Of a stretch of 64,000 bases of DNA, positions 37,352 to 48,114 are shown in pieces. Position numbers and translations under genes: made by a program. Source of the DNA: Neurospora tetraspora (lineage: Eukaryota; Ascomycota; Sordariomycetes; Sordariales; Sordariaceae); NCBI RefSeq assembly GCF_033439725.1, contig NW_026944383.1, positions 6,758,001 to 6,822,000 on the forward strand, given 5' to 3'. The notes below the pieces were generated by a model. That model made no database searches and had not been told where the DNA came from. It saw only the letters and a list, made by a program, of their open reading frames with translations. How positions within the stretch are numbered: position 1 is the stretch's first letter; every line of letters starts with the position of its first letter.

Positions 37352-37846
37352 TACCGTATAATCTCGGGAAATTCAGATTCCAGGACAGGCATAATCGTGC
37401 GGATTCTGTAGGGTTAAACGTCTGCCAGTTGCGTTTGACTGTATGTACAATACAGCCCTGGTTTGTTTGTTAGTTTGGTACAAAAAAGCTAGAGCTTACT
37501 AGACTTGGGAAAGCTGCCGAGATTCTCACGGATAGATGCTGTGAACTGGTATCTTGAAGCTCTGAAGAGGACGGAAAGATACTTTTGTGGCGTTGAGAGC
37601 CCTGGTCATTGTCGAAACTCTACAAATGGGGACGAGTTATTCTCTTGCTGAGGCCAATGAGGGCTCTAGATTACCCTTGTTCTGCCCTTGTTCTGCCCTT
37701 GTTCTGCCCCATCAGAAGAACAAACTAACAAACAAACCAGTTTTGTATTGTACGTGTCTGTAGAAGCAAATGGCAGAGCTATAACCCTGCGTTGCCGGAC
37801 TGATTATGCCTGTCCTGGAATCTGAATTTCCCGAGATTATACGGTA
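37352..37846. mobile_element. Inverted-repeat MITE-like element, TA-flanked (about 491 bp)
   Basis: The ends CCGTATAATCTCGGGAAATT (37354) and its complement (ending 37844) match over the first 44 bases, up to GACAGGCATAATC. Weaker matching continues to about 37,475 and 37,727 (TGGTTTGTTTGTTAGTTTG). TA flanks both ends. The middle 250 bases are unique and hold three 11-bp units (CCCTTGTTCTG, 37674-37706). There is no transposase frame, so the element is non-autonomous. The TA flanks and CCG termini resemble the element at 32,164, though the termini differ after the first bases. Confidence 0.82.
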
Positions 37847-38415
37847 CATCTTCCTGCCGCTTGACGCACAATTGAGAAAGCGTTGCACTCGACCATAACT
37901 GTGTAACCGAGTTCAACTTCATGAAACACAGTCAAACGGCGATTTGTCAATGGAAAAGAAACACCAGTGTGTTTGAGAGGCAGTTGCTGGCTACAGTCGG
38001 CTGAGCTTCCAGACCGCCTGCCAAAACGAGCATAGGCAATGCCGTCCATTCAACCACTCACAAAGGGACATCGCCAGAGCCAACAAATGTTGCGCTGTTC
38101 AGGGGACCAGGCGCCTCAGCCCGTAGTGGGCAGGTGGCATGGAGGGGCCCGGGCATCGAGGGGTTCCCTCCAATCACTCAAAGGCAGGGATTGCCAGTGC
38201 CTCACAAAAAATTGTTAACGCGACCGCTTGTTGTGCGTCCTCCCGTCACTCACTGCCTGCAAACGTCCGTCTCATTCTGTACGGTCATCTCGTTCTGCGG
38301 CTGTTGTGTGCTGTACTATACGTAACCGGGCTGTTTGACTGGGACGATACGCAGCCGGTTCCACTGTACTTATAAAGTCATTCCTTCTCTTCTTTTGTTT
38401 ACATTGTTGGTCATC
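37847..38415. other. Aminopeptidase promoter region
   Basis: About 570 bases between the MITE-like element and the first aminopeptidase exon. No gene is seen; a promoter and leader are expected here. Confidence 0.45.
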
Positions 38416-41400
38416 ATGATTCGCAATTGTCTCTCTCTTCGGCCTGCTTGTCAAGGAGCACGGAGTGTTCTGCCTCGATCCAAGACCTCACTTTTGGGAA
38501 CTCACCAAGCCACGACCAGATTCGCTGCCTCACAGTAAGCCTAGCCCGCCAACCCAAGAAAGACCACCTGACTGTTTCTTGTCCGGGCCTGTCCGGGGGA
38601 GATCTGGCGAGAACTGGGACCCACGCACGCACCGTCATGAGCCGAAGGATCAAAGTGGACGATGTTTCAGTGACATCTGGACACTCTGACAGCCGCGGAT
38701 GGTCAAGGGGCCAAGGGGCATCTCCAATAAACCTGAATAGGCAGGCCAATGGAATCAAGCGCTGATATAAGATAATCCCCCCGCAGTTATACCTCGACCT
38801 CCTCCCCAGGACAATCACGCTTCTATTCTGTGGCCTCTACTCCTGCTTCGCCATTGACACCCCGCCAACGTCTTTCAGCAACCCGATCAGTCCGTCCTCG
38901 TCGCAACCAAACTCCCGTCCGCTACTGCTCGTATCGCAACCACAAGATGTGCAGAACACACGCCCAAGCCGATGTGGCAAGTGGGGTCAACATCCAGGGC
39001 CGCGAGCTTCTCCCCACCAACGTCATTCCCAAACACTACCACATCACCCTAGAGCCCGACTTCCAGAAGCTCACGTTTGATGGTACCGTCGTCATCGACC
39101 TCGATGTCGAGGAGGACTCCAAGTCCATCTCCCTCCACACCCTAGAGATTGACATTCACAATGCTAAGATCACCTCTGGTGGTCAGACTGTTAGGTCAGC
39201 AAGCTCACCTCCCCGCCCCCGTAGTATTGTTTACTTGCTGTGTTTACTTTGCCCCTGCATTGATCCTATGGCTACGACAAGCTAACTCTTTGCCAACAGC
39301 TCGTCGCCCAAGATATCCTACAACGAGACCACCCAGGTCTCTACCTTCGACTTCGACAATGCCGTCACCAAGGGCGCCAAGGCGCAGCTCGAGATCCAGT
39401 TCACTGGCCAGCTCAACGACAAGATGGCCGGTTTCTACAGGTCGACCTACAACAACCCCGATGGCACACAAGGCCTCTTGGCCGTCAGTCAGATGGAGCC
39501 GACCGATGCTCGCCGCGCATTCCCCTGCTTCGACGAGCCTTCCCTGAAGGCCGAGTTCACCGTCACCCTCGTCGCCGACAAAAAGTTGACCTGCCTCAGC
39601 AACATGGATGTTGCTTCCGAGTCTGAGGTTAAGGATGGCAAGAAGGCCGTTACCTTCAACAAGTCGCCCCTCATGTCTACCTACCTCGTCGCCTTTGTCG
39701 TCGGTGAGCTCAACTACATCGAGACCAACGACTTCCGTGTCCCCGTTCGCGTCTATGCTCCTCCTGGACAGGACATCGAGCACGGTCGCTTCTCGCTCGA
39801 CCTTGCTGCCAAGACCCTCGCTTTCTACGAGAAGGTCTTCGGTATCGATTTCCCTCTCCCCAAGATGGACCAGATCGCCATTCCCGACTTCGCTCAGGGT
39901 GCCATGGAGAACTGGGGTCTTGTCACATACAGAGTCGTTGACCTTCTCTTGGACGAGAAGGTCAGTGGTGCTACTACCAAGGAGCGCGTCGCCGAGGTTG
40001 TCCAGCACGAGCTTGCTCATCAGTGGTTCGGTAACCTGGTCACCATGGACTGGTGGGATGGTCTCTGGCTCAACGAGGGTTTCGCTACCTGGGCTTCCTG
40101 GTACTCTTGCAACATCTTCTACCCCGAGTGGAAGGTCTGGGAGACTTACGTTACGGATAATCTCCAGCGTGCTCTCGCCCTTGACTCCCTCAGGAGCTCT
40201 CACCCCATTGAGGTTCCTGTCAAGCGTGCCGACGAAATCAACCAGATCTTCGATGCCATTTCCTACTCCAAGGGCTCTTGCGTTCTGCGCATGATCTCCA
40301 CCTACCTCGGTGAGGATGTCTTCTTGGAGGGTGTCAGACGTTACCTCAAGAAGCACGCCTACGGCAACACTCAGACTGGTGATCTCTGGGCTGCTCTTGG
40401 CGATGCCAGCGGAAAGAGCGTCGAGGAGGTCATGGATGTGTGGACCAAGCACGTCGGCTACCCCGTCGTTACCGTTACCGAGAAGGACGAGAAGACCATC
40501 CAGGTCAAGCAGAACCGTTTCCTCCGTACTGGTGACGTCAAGCCCGAGGAGGACAAGGTCATCTTCCCTGTTTTCCTCGGCCTCCGCTCCAAGGATGGCA
40601 TTGATGAGAGCCTTACCCTTGACAAGCGTGAGGATAGTTTCGAGGTTCCCAGCACCGAGTTCTTCAAGCTCAACGCGAACCACACCGGTCTCTACCGTAC
40701 CTCTTACACTCCTGAGCGCCTTGAGAAGCTCGGTGAGGCGGCCAAGAAGGGTCTCCTCAGTGTTGAGGACAGAGCTGGTATGATTGCCGATGCCGGCGCC
40801 CTTGCTTCTTCGGGCTACCAGAAGACCTCTGGTGTTCTGAACCTTCTCAAGGGATTCGACTCTGAGAAGGAGTTCATTGTCTGGAGCGAGATCATCTCTC
40901 GCGTTGCTGCTGTCCAGGCTGCTTGGATCTTTGAGGACAAGGCTGTTCGCGATGGCCTTGAGGCTTTCCAGCGTGAGCTTGTTAGCCCCAGGGCTCACCA
41001 GATGGGCTGGGAGTTCTCTGAGAGCGATGGTCACATTGAGCAGCAATTCAAGGCCATGCTCTTCGGCAGTGCCGGTCTCTGCGGTGATGAGAAGATCATC
41101 GCTGCTGCCAAGGAGATGTTTAAGAAGTTTATTGCTGGCGACAAGTCGGCCATCCACCCCAACATTCGTGGCAGCGTCTTCAGCATAGCCTTGAAGTACG
41201 GTGGCAAGGAGGAGGTAAGCTTAATAACCCCCGAAGATTCCCTACGTGTTCCGTGCTAATCAGTTTTGTAGTATGATGCCGTTCTCAACTTCTACCGTAC
41301 CTCCACCAACAGCGACGAGCGCAACACCGCTCTCCGCTGCCTCGGTCGCGCCAACAGCCCCGAGCTCATCAAGAGGACCCTCGACCTTCTCTTCAGCGGT

Positions 41401-41745
41401 GAGATCAAGGACCAGGATATATACATGCCCACTGCTGGCCTTCGCAGCCACCCTGAGGGTATCGAGGCGCTCTTCACCTGGATGACTGAGAACTGGGACG
41501 AGCTCGTCAAGAGGTTCCCTCCTCAGTTGTCGATGCTCGGAACCCTTGTTAGCATCTTCACTTCCAGCTTCACCAAGAAGGAGCAGTTGGCCAAGGTTGA
41601 GAAGTTTTTCGAGGGCAAGAGCACCAATGGCTTCGAGATGTCTCTGGCCCAGAGCTTGGATGCTATCCGCTCCAAGGTCGCGTGGGTCGAGCGTGACGGC
41701 GAGGATGTTGCCAAGTGGGTGAAGGACAACAAGTACAGTGCGTAA
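38416..41745 (+). CDS. ape2: M1-family zinc aminopeptidase (Ape2/Aap1 type), possibly dual-targeted
   Basis: Four exons (38416-38534, 38787-39194, 39300-41214, 41272-41745) give 971 residues. Gluzincin aminopeptidases release N-terminal residues from peptides. The substrate motif GAMEN is at 376-380 and the zinc site HELAHQWFGN at 412-421, with the third ligand E435 (HExxH-x18-E). A C-terminal ERAP1-like helical domain follows. The first 93 residues are rich in Arg and Ser, nearly free of acidic residues and contain RFYSVAST, typical of mitochondrial presequences. Met94 (ATG 38947) would give 878 residues, the usual cytosolic length. Cytosolic and mitochondrial forms from one gene are therefore plausible. 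The second intron uses an unusual GTCAGC donor, chosen because it alone keeps the frame. Confidence 0.93.
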
Positions 41746-42351
41746 AGACGGCAAAGTCACTAAGAGGGTTGTTGAACACCAAAAGCGTGTCTGACTTTTG
41801 ATGGCCAGGTTCCTCGGAAAATGGAACACCGTTGGGGACGAGGTATGTGCATAAGCTTTGAACAGGCAAGGAGTCATGAAACAGCATAACAAAGGCCATA
41901 TGTTTTGGGGGGAAGGTTGGAAAATACCATGATTGTACAATACATGCAATATAAGCGACAACTTACCAATGTGAGGTTGGTGAAGCATCAAGTCGAATTT
42001 GACAGTTGCATATTCTCATGATTTATGGCCGACTAAATTCGGGGTGAATGGTTTATTTTGAGGAGTTCAATGCGATCACCACGGTATAACTGTATCAATG
42101 ATCAACATTATCTACGTGCGTAGACCATATTGCTGCCAGGCAAAGTACACTTGAACCTGTTGTTGGTTTCCCCAATCTTGGTGAGCGCAATTTTTGTTAG
42201 TTGAAACAAGTGGGTCCCGACATCTCGCCTACATTCACAAAACATTTCTCCACTTTTTGCCACGGTCTCATGAGGTCAAAATTGAGAACTCACATTCTTC
42301 GACAGCGCAAACAACACAACAGCTTGGCACCTGGGTGGGAAGTTTGTCAAG
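41746..42351. other. Tandem spacer
   Basis: About 600 bases holding the aminopeptidase 3' UTR and the kelch-gene promoter. No other feature is seen. Confidence 0.5.
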
Positions 42352-44603
42352 ATGGCGAAGGACAAAAAGGGGAAAAGCGAGTCCAAAAAGGCCAAGTTGG
42401 CCGAAAAGAAGCAGAAGCAAGAGAAGAAGGCTGAGAAGAAAGCCAAGGTGAAATCTGCAAAGGTCGAGGGCAGCGACGCCGAGGATGTCGATCTCGACGC
42501 CGTTCTCGAGGAGTACAAGAAGCAGCAGGAGCAATTCCTCAAGGTCACCGAAAATGTCGTCGAAGATCCCCCGCGCGCCCGCGCCGCCTCTACCTTGATG
42601 GCCAGCCCCTCCAACAGCAACCAGCTCCTCCTCTTCGGCGGCGAGTACTTCAACGGCGCCCTGGCTACTTTCTTCAACGACTTGATGGTCTACTACATCG
42701 ACCGTGACGAATGGCGCTGCGTCACCTCGCCCAACGCTCCTCTCCCGCGGTCCGGCCACGCCTGGACCCGTGGCGGAAACGACAGCACCGGCGTCTACCT
42801 CTTTGGCGGCGAGTTCTCGTCCCCCAAGCAAGGGACGTTCTACCACTACAACGACTTCTGGCGTCTCGACCCGTCCACCCGCGAGTGGGCACGCATCGAA
42901 ACCAAGGGCAAGACCCCGCCGGCCAGGTCTGGCCACAGAATGACCTACTACAAGAACTACATTATTCTGTTCGGCGGGTTTCAGGACACGGCAAACCAGA
43001 CAAAGTACCTCCAGGACCTGTGGCTGTACGACACCCAGAACTTTGTCTGGCACTCTATCACCCCGCCGCCCGCGCAGCTGAAGCCCGATGCCCGGTCGAG
43101 TTTTACCTTTTTGCCGCACGACCAGGGCGCCGTTCTCTACGGCGGGTACTCGCGCGTGAAGGCGACGGTGGCGGCTGGTAAGCAGACGAAGCAAGGCGGT
43201 GGCGCCGGTGGCTCCAAGAATATCTTGAAGCCCATGATCCACCAGGACTGCTTCTTCCTGCGGATCACGCAGCCGCCCGCTGATGCGCCGCCCAACACGG
43301 CCCCCACGGTCAGGTGGGAGAAGCGCAAGAAGCCGGCCAACACGCCGAGCCCGACGCGAGCGGGCGCGACCATGGCGTACCACAAGGGCCGCGGAATCAT
43401 GTTTGGCGGCGTGCATGATGTGGAGGAGAGCGAGGAGGGCATGGAGAGCGAGTTTTTCAACCAGCTGTTTGCGTGGAACATTGAGCGCAACCGGTTCTTC
43501 CCGATGGGGTTGAAGAAGGCGAGGGCGCCTGGGAAAAAGGCCGGTGGTGGAAATGGTGAGGGGGGGAGGGAGAGGGTGGGAAGGAGGGATAGGGCGAAGC
43601 AGAACGAGGAGGAATTGCTCAGGCAGCTGGCAGCGCTGCAGGCGGGCGCGAAGGGCTTGGATGGTGATGCGGATGAGATGGAGATTGATGCCATCTTGAA
43701 GAAGCAGAGGGGCGAGGAAGAGGAGGAGGAGAAGGATGAGAAGAGGAAGGTCAGGGATATGCCGGTGTCGATGGAGATGCCGCATCCGAGATTCAACGCG
43801 CAGCTGGCGGTGCAGGATGATGTGCTGTATATCTACGGCGGCACGTTTGAGAAGGGCGATCGCGAGTTTACGCTGGATGATCTGTATGCGATCGATCTGG
43901 GCAAGATGGATGGCTGCAAGGAGATCTTCAAGAGGGAGGGCGATGATTGGATTGTGAGTCGATCCCTACTTAGCACGACGAAGTCTGGGTTACTAACAAG
44001 GTGGTGTAGGAATCTGAGGACGAAGATGACGATGAGGAAGATGACGAGGAGGAGGACTCGGATGAAGAGGCGGATGATGAAGAGGATGCCATGGAGGTCG
44101 ATGACAAGAAGGCCAAGTTCACTCCCAGCGAGAGGAAGAAGAAGAAGGCCAAGGATGGCGATGAGGCTCCCGTCGCCGAGACTGCCCCCGCTACTGCGGC
44201 TCCCGAAGAAGAGGAGGAGAGCGAGGAGACTAGGGTTGATGACGGCCTGCCGCATCCTAGAGTACGTTTCACATTCTGTCTTCTTTGTTTTGAATCATGG
44301 CTAACACAAACACCACAGCCTTTCGAATCCCGCCGCGACTTCTTCCAGCGCACGTCGGCCGAGTGGCAGGAGATTCTCATGACCAACCTCCGCTGGAAGG
44401 GTATCCAGCCCGAGTCGCTTGCCGTCAAGGAGATCAAGACCAAGGCGTTCGAGCTCAGTGAGGAGAAGTGGTGGGATTGCAGAGAGGAGATTACCGCGCT
44501 CGAGGATGAGCAGGAGGCTGCGGGTATCGGTGAGGTGGTTTCGCTTGCGGATAAGGCGGGTGCTGGCGGTGGTGGTGGTGGTGGCGCCGGAAGGAGGAGG
44601 TAA
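42352..44603 (+). CDS. kel3: Kelch-repeat protein of the Kel3/KLHDC4 family
   Basis: Three exons (42352-43953, 44010-44261, 44319-44603) give 712 residues. The protein starts with a Lys/Ala/Glu-rich helix (to about 45). A kelch beta-propeller follows, with diagnostic repeats LLLFGGEYFNG, RSGHAWTRGG...VYLFGGEF, RSGHRMTYYKNYIILFGGF, FLPHDQGAVLYGGYS, AGATMAYHKGRGIMFGGV and DDVLYIYGGTF. The fifth and sixth repeats are separated by a long charged insert. After a very acidic stretch, the C-terminus (FESRRDFFQRTSAEWQEIL...) matches the DUF4110 domain of the family. The biochemical role is not established in general; yeast Kel3 is cytoplasmic. The Gly7 run near the end is a microsatellite-like GGT repeat. 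Confidence 0.92.
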
Positions 44604-45190
44604 AAGAGCGTTGAAGAAGACAAAAAAGGGGTTGGGTTTTGGAGTCTAGAGGCATGCGATATACCCTGCTTTTATGGCTGCTGTTTATCTACCATTGTAG
44701 GAACAGTCAATTCAAAAAGCAAAGCAAGACCAAGTCAAAATCGACTTCGAGCGATGGATGTCATGATCCATCACCATGTTGTTTTTTGTCACTGGTGTGT
44801 TATTGTGGGATAAAAGGAACACGCTAGTACGAAAAGGGTAATATTTGTGCGCTGTAAGTGAGCATGTGACTGGGCGTTTGCCCCTCAACGCGACCCCTAC
44901 TGCTTCTCGTCAACCAGACGCGGTGGCAACGAGGGGAGGGGGGGCTTTTCAGATCCTCTTCACTTTTCAACTGCAAACAGCTTTCGTACCATTGCCGATT
45001 AATCCGTTGCGTAGAGGTCAAACCACCAACATACCTCAATTTTCGGAGGTAGAAGACAGCTAAAGTCACATCTACCCGATTCACGGCGCATTGCCCTCGC
45101 GATAGTTATCTGAGAACCTTGACGACTGCACAACCACCAAGCGAAACCATCGGGATCCAAGCCTTTGAGCTCCCCGCGAGCACGCCCGTC
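44604..45190. other. Tandem spacer and Wss1 leader
   Basis: About 590 bases. The reading frame of the next gene is open upstream of its ATG back to 45053 without another ATG. A GAAGACAG acceptor-like site at about 45,060 could mark an untranslated or coding leader exon. Confidence 0.45.
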
Positions 45191-46795
45191 ATGCCCCTCG
45201 GCATCCAGCGCATCAACGCCAAAAAATCGCATCCCAATGACCGAATAATATTCATCAAGCCCCTCAAAGGGCCAGACGAAGCCATAGCGCAAGACTTTCT
45301 CGAAAGAATCGCAGCGCAATGTCGTAAGTCTCCCCCCTTTCTTCCCACAACATCTACCCGTGGTGGCCTTCTAACCCAATATACTTCCCTCTCGCCACCA
45401 GTCCCCATAATGAAAACAAACCACCTCTCCATCACCTCCCTCGAAGAGTACGAACCCAACCGCGAATTCGTCGGCCGCAACTTCAACGCCGGCGAAGTCA
45501 TCCAGCTGGTCCTCAAATCCCTTTCGGGCCACTGGCTGCCCTTCAACTACGTGCAAATGGTCATGATGCACGAGCTCGCCCACTGCAAGCAGATGAACCA
45601 CTCGCGCGCCTTCTGGGCCGTGCGCAACGCCTACGCCGACGAGATGCGCCTGCTTTGGGGTAGGGGGTACACGGGTGAGGGGCTATGGGGTCGGGGAGCG
45701 TTGTTGGCGACGGGCGAGTGGGAGAGGAATACGGTGCAGCCTGGCGAGGGGCTGCCGGAGCATTTGTGTGGTGGGACGTATAGGAGTCGAGGGAGGAAGA
45801 GGAAGGCCAAGGCCCCAAAACCGAAGTTGAGTTACAAGGAGCAGAAGGAACGGAGGATCTTGAAGAAGTTTGGGGCGAATGGGGTCAAGTTGGGGGAGGA
45901 TGAGAAGGTTAAGAAGGAGTTGGAGGGCGGGAAGAAGGTGGCGGCGAAGCCGAGGGTGGCGGGCAGTGCGAGGGGGAGGGAGTTGAGGGCTGCGGCGGCG
46001 CTGGCGAGGTTTGAGGGGCTTAAGAAGGAGAAGGAGGAAGAGGAGAAGGTCAAGAAGGAGGAGGTTGATGAGGATGAGACGGCCAGTGGGACGGAGAGTG
46101 ATGAGTATGAAGATGATGACGAGCAGGATGGTGTGGCTGCTGTGGATATCAACGGGAAGAAGTTGCTGGATGGTAAGGGGAGGGGAATGATCAAAGTTTG
46201 TGAGGATGAGAATCCTGAGGATCAGGATGCGCAGAGGGAGTTGAGGGAGTTGATGGGTTTCAATGACGGCGCAAGGAATTCAACACCTCGGCTGCCAGTT
46301 GTTAAGGCCGAACCGTCGTCAACGGATACCAGGATACCGGAAAGTATCATCCAAGCTCCAGATACATCGCAAAGGAACCGCCAAACAAATTTGGAGGACG
46401 ACCCGAGACAGAAGGCTGCACAAGTCAGATCCAGCGTCCGAAGTACGAACAACACTCATACTTCTGCGACAACAAGAGAGATGTCCCCAGGGGTGAAACC
46501 TGAGCCGAAAAGCCCACTCCAAAGGAAAGAAAACACACCCTTCTCGGCATTATCCAATTCTACCACCGAAGCCGAACCAAAACCTCCATCCTCGAGAACC
46601 TGTCCAATCTGCTCTTTCGCCAATGAGCCTACCTGCATAACCTGCACGATCTGTGCCAACGTCCTTGATCCGAAGAACGTGGTAGGCTCCTGGGCATGTA
46701 CCAGTCAGACATGTCAGGGGAGTCAGTATCGGAATGCCGGGGACTGTGGTGTGTGCGGTGTTTGTGGGGAGCGGAAGCGAGGAAGTGTCGGGTGA
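45191..46795 (+). CDS. wss1: Wss1-type WLM-domain metalloprotease
   Basis: Two exons (45191-45323 and 45402-46795) give 508 residues. Wss1/SPRTN-type proteases cleave proteins crosslinked to DNA during replication. The WLM domain shows NREFVGRNFNAGEVIQLVL and the zinc motif HELAHCKQMNHSRAFW (H101, E102, H105, H111). After a charged, lysine/glutamate-rich middle, two C-terminal four-cysteine segments resemble RanBP2-type zinc fingers (CPICSFANEPTCITCTIC and WACTSQTCQGSQYRNAG). The start at 45191 is the first in-frame ATG. The 78-nt intron is a multiple of three without stops, so its retention would add 26 residues at codon 45. Nuclear action is inferred from the family. Confidence 0.9.
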   Translation: MPLGIQRINAKKSHPNDRIIFIKPLKGPDEAIAQDFLERIAAQCRKSPPFLPTTSTRGGLLTQYTSLSPPVPIMKTNHLSITSLEEYEPNREFVGRNFNAGEVIQLVLKSLSGHWLPFNYVQMVMMHELAHCKQMNHSRAFWAVRNAYADEMRLLWGRGYTGEGLWGRGALLATGEWERNTVQPGEGLPEHLCGGTYRSRGRKRKAKAPKPKLSYKEQKERRILKKFGANGVKLGEDEKVKKELEGGKKVAAKPRVAGSARGRELRAAAALARFEGLKKEKEEEEKVKKEEVDEDETASGTESDEYEDDDEQDGVAAVDINGKKLLDGKGRGMIKVCEDENPEDQDAQRELRELMGFNDGARNSTPRLPVVKAEPSSTDTRIPESIIQAPDTSQRNRQTNLEDDPRQKAAQVRSSVRSTNNTHTSATTREMSPGVKPEPKSPLQRKENTPFSALSNSTTEAEPKPPSSRTCPICSFANEPTCITCTICANVLDPKNVVGSWACTSQTCQGSQYRNAGDCGVCGVCGERKRGSVG

Positions 46796-47100
46796 AGCAT
46801 CAATTCCATGTTGAAGGGAATTTGATGGGCACTTAATCACAACTCCCCCTTTCGAAGTTGAAAACATACTATTGGTTCAATCGCTGCTTAGCGGGCCTCA
46901 TCATGCCCAAGCCTATGTGGTGTGAGTGTACGTTTCATATTCTTCGCAAGGTGATTCTCTTCTCTACCATCATATTCCCATTCTGGAATTAAAAGAACCT
47001 AATTCATTGTGTACTTAACGCCCTTTCCTATATACCAAGCCAATCCAGCTCCTACTCTTGTCTTCCAACAACAAAAGAAACGGTTCTTCTCAACCAAAAC
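46796..47100. other. Convergent spacer
   Basis: A spacer of 305 bases, expected to hold the 3' UTRs of two convergent genes. Nothing else is seen. Confidence 0.5.
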
Positions 47101-48114
47101 CTAAGCAGCAGCAGCAGCAACACTCGTCAGTGCCTCATGATACCTTCCGTGGATTCTACTTCCCCTTCCCGCTCTGCCCTCTTCCCTCTCTGTCCTCTCT
47201 TCACTCTCTCCTCTCTTTTCATTTTTGTCCTTCTTCCCCGTAGTCGTTTCACCTCCGCGGCGTTTCTCAATCCTACTAACCCGCCTGTTCATAAAACTCC
47301 CAGCAGTCGCCTCATTCTCAATCTCACTCCCTCTTTCATTCCCCTCCTCCCATCCACCACGAGATCTTCTTCTTTCCCATGGAGTAGATTCCCGTGGCCG
47401 TGGAGAAGCGCCACCTATGTTCATAGCAGCAAGATACGACCCTGCCCCTGGCCCTGGGGCAGGGGGAGGACCAAGTCGCTGTATGCTCGTGCTGTTGATG
47501 GTGAGCGTTGGTTCGATGGTGATGGTTTTGAGGAGGTTACCACCACCGCCGCCGAGCCCGCTGCTGCTGAAGAGGTCAAAGTTGTTCAGGTTGAGGTCAT
47601 CGTCGGCTGCTTCGGTGAGTGTGCGTTTGATCGGGTTTAAGTTGTTGGGATCGAAGTCGGAGTCGGAGTCGATAACACCCCGACCGCCGCTGGAGGAGTG
47701 GTGGTAAGAGTGGGCGAAGAGATGTTTTAAAGGTCGGGGGTAACGGCCTGGCCTGCTGCTCCTGGATTGTGGTTGTCTTGTGGTTGATGGATGATTAATC
47801 CCTCTTTTGAGCTGGGCGGTGGCAGCATCCCATGAGTTTCCGCCGCGCTTCTCTAAACGAGGAGGGGCAGGAGGGGCGGAAAGAGGGAGAGGAAGGGGAG
47901 AGGGGAAGTCCTTGTTGCTATTGGGGTTACTATGTCGTGTGCCTATGCGCCCGTTGTCGATCTTTTCGTAGTGGATTTGTGGGAGGGTCAGGGGTATGAC
48001 GGGTTCGGGGAAGAGTTTGTCGTGGGACAACGGGGCGGCGAGTCGAAGGGGGACTTGGAGGGAGAAGAGGAAGGTGAGGATGAGAGCTGTGGGGATGTTG
48101 GGTGAGAGTTTCAT
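47101..48114 (-). CDS. Secreted protein with several Kex2-type sites
   Basis: A single exon of 337 residues from the ATG at 48114. In-frame ATGs further upstream are less likely because this one begins a clean signal peptide (MKLSPNIPTALILTFLFSLQVPLRLAA). Lys-Arg sites follow it: LEKR|GGNSW, QLKR|GIN, PIKR|TLTEA, RIEKR|R and NEKR|G. These suit cleavage by the Golgi protease Kex2 into peptides. The segments between them are Pro/Ser/Asp-rich and not clearly repeated, unlike classic pheromone or KEP precursors. The tail is Arg/Glu-rich and ends in an alanine run encoded by GCT repeats. I recognise no family. The signal peptide is clear; the processing is inference. Confidence 0.65.
   Translation of the reverse strand: MKLSPNIPTALILTFLFSLQVPLRLAAPLSHDKLFPEPVIPLTLPQIHYEKIDNGRIGTRHSNPNSNKDFPSPLPLPLSAPPAPPRLEKRGGNSWDAATAQLKRGINHPSTTRQPQSRSSRPGRYPRPLKHLFAHSYHHSSSGGRGVIDSDSDFDPNNLNPIKRTLTEAADDDLNLNNFDLFSSSGLGGGGGNLLKTITIEPTLTINSTSIQRLGPPPAPGPGAGSYLAAMNIGGASPRPRESTPWERRRSRGGWEEGNERGSEIENEATAGSFMNRRVSRIEKRRGGETTTGKKDKNEKRGESEERTEREEGRAGRGSRIHGRYHEALTSVAAAAA

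Noticed and set aside
39244-41157. 637-codon frame antisense to the aminopeptidase
   Set aside because: Another codon-bias shadow; the plus-strand frame carries the full catalytic motifs.
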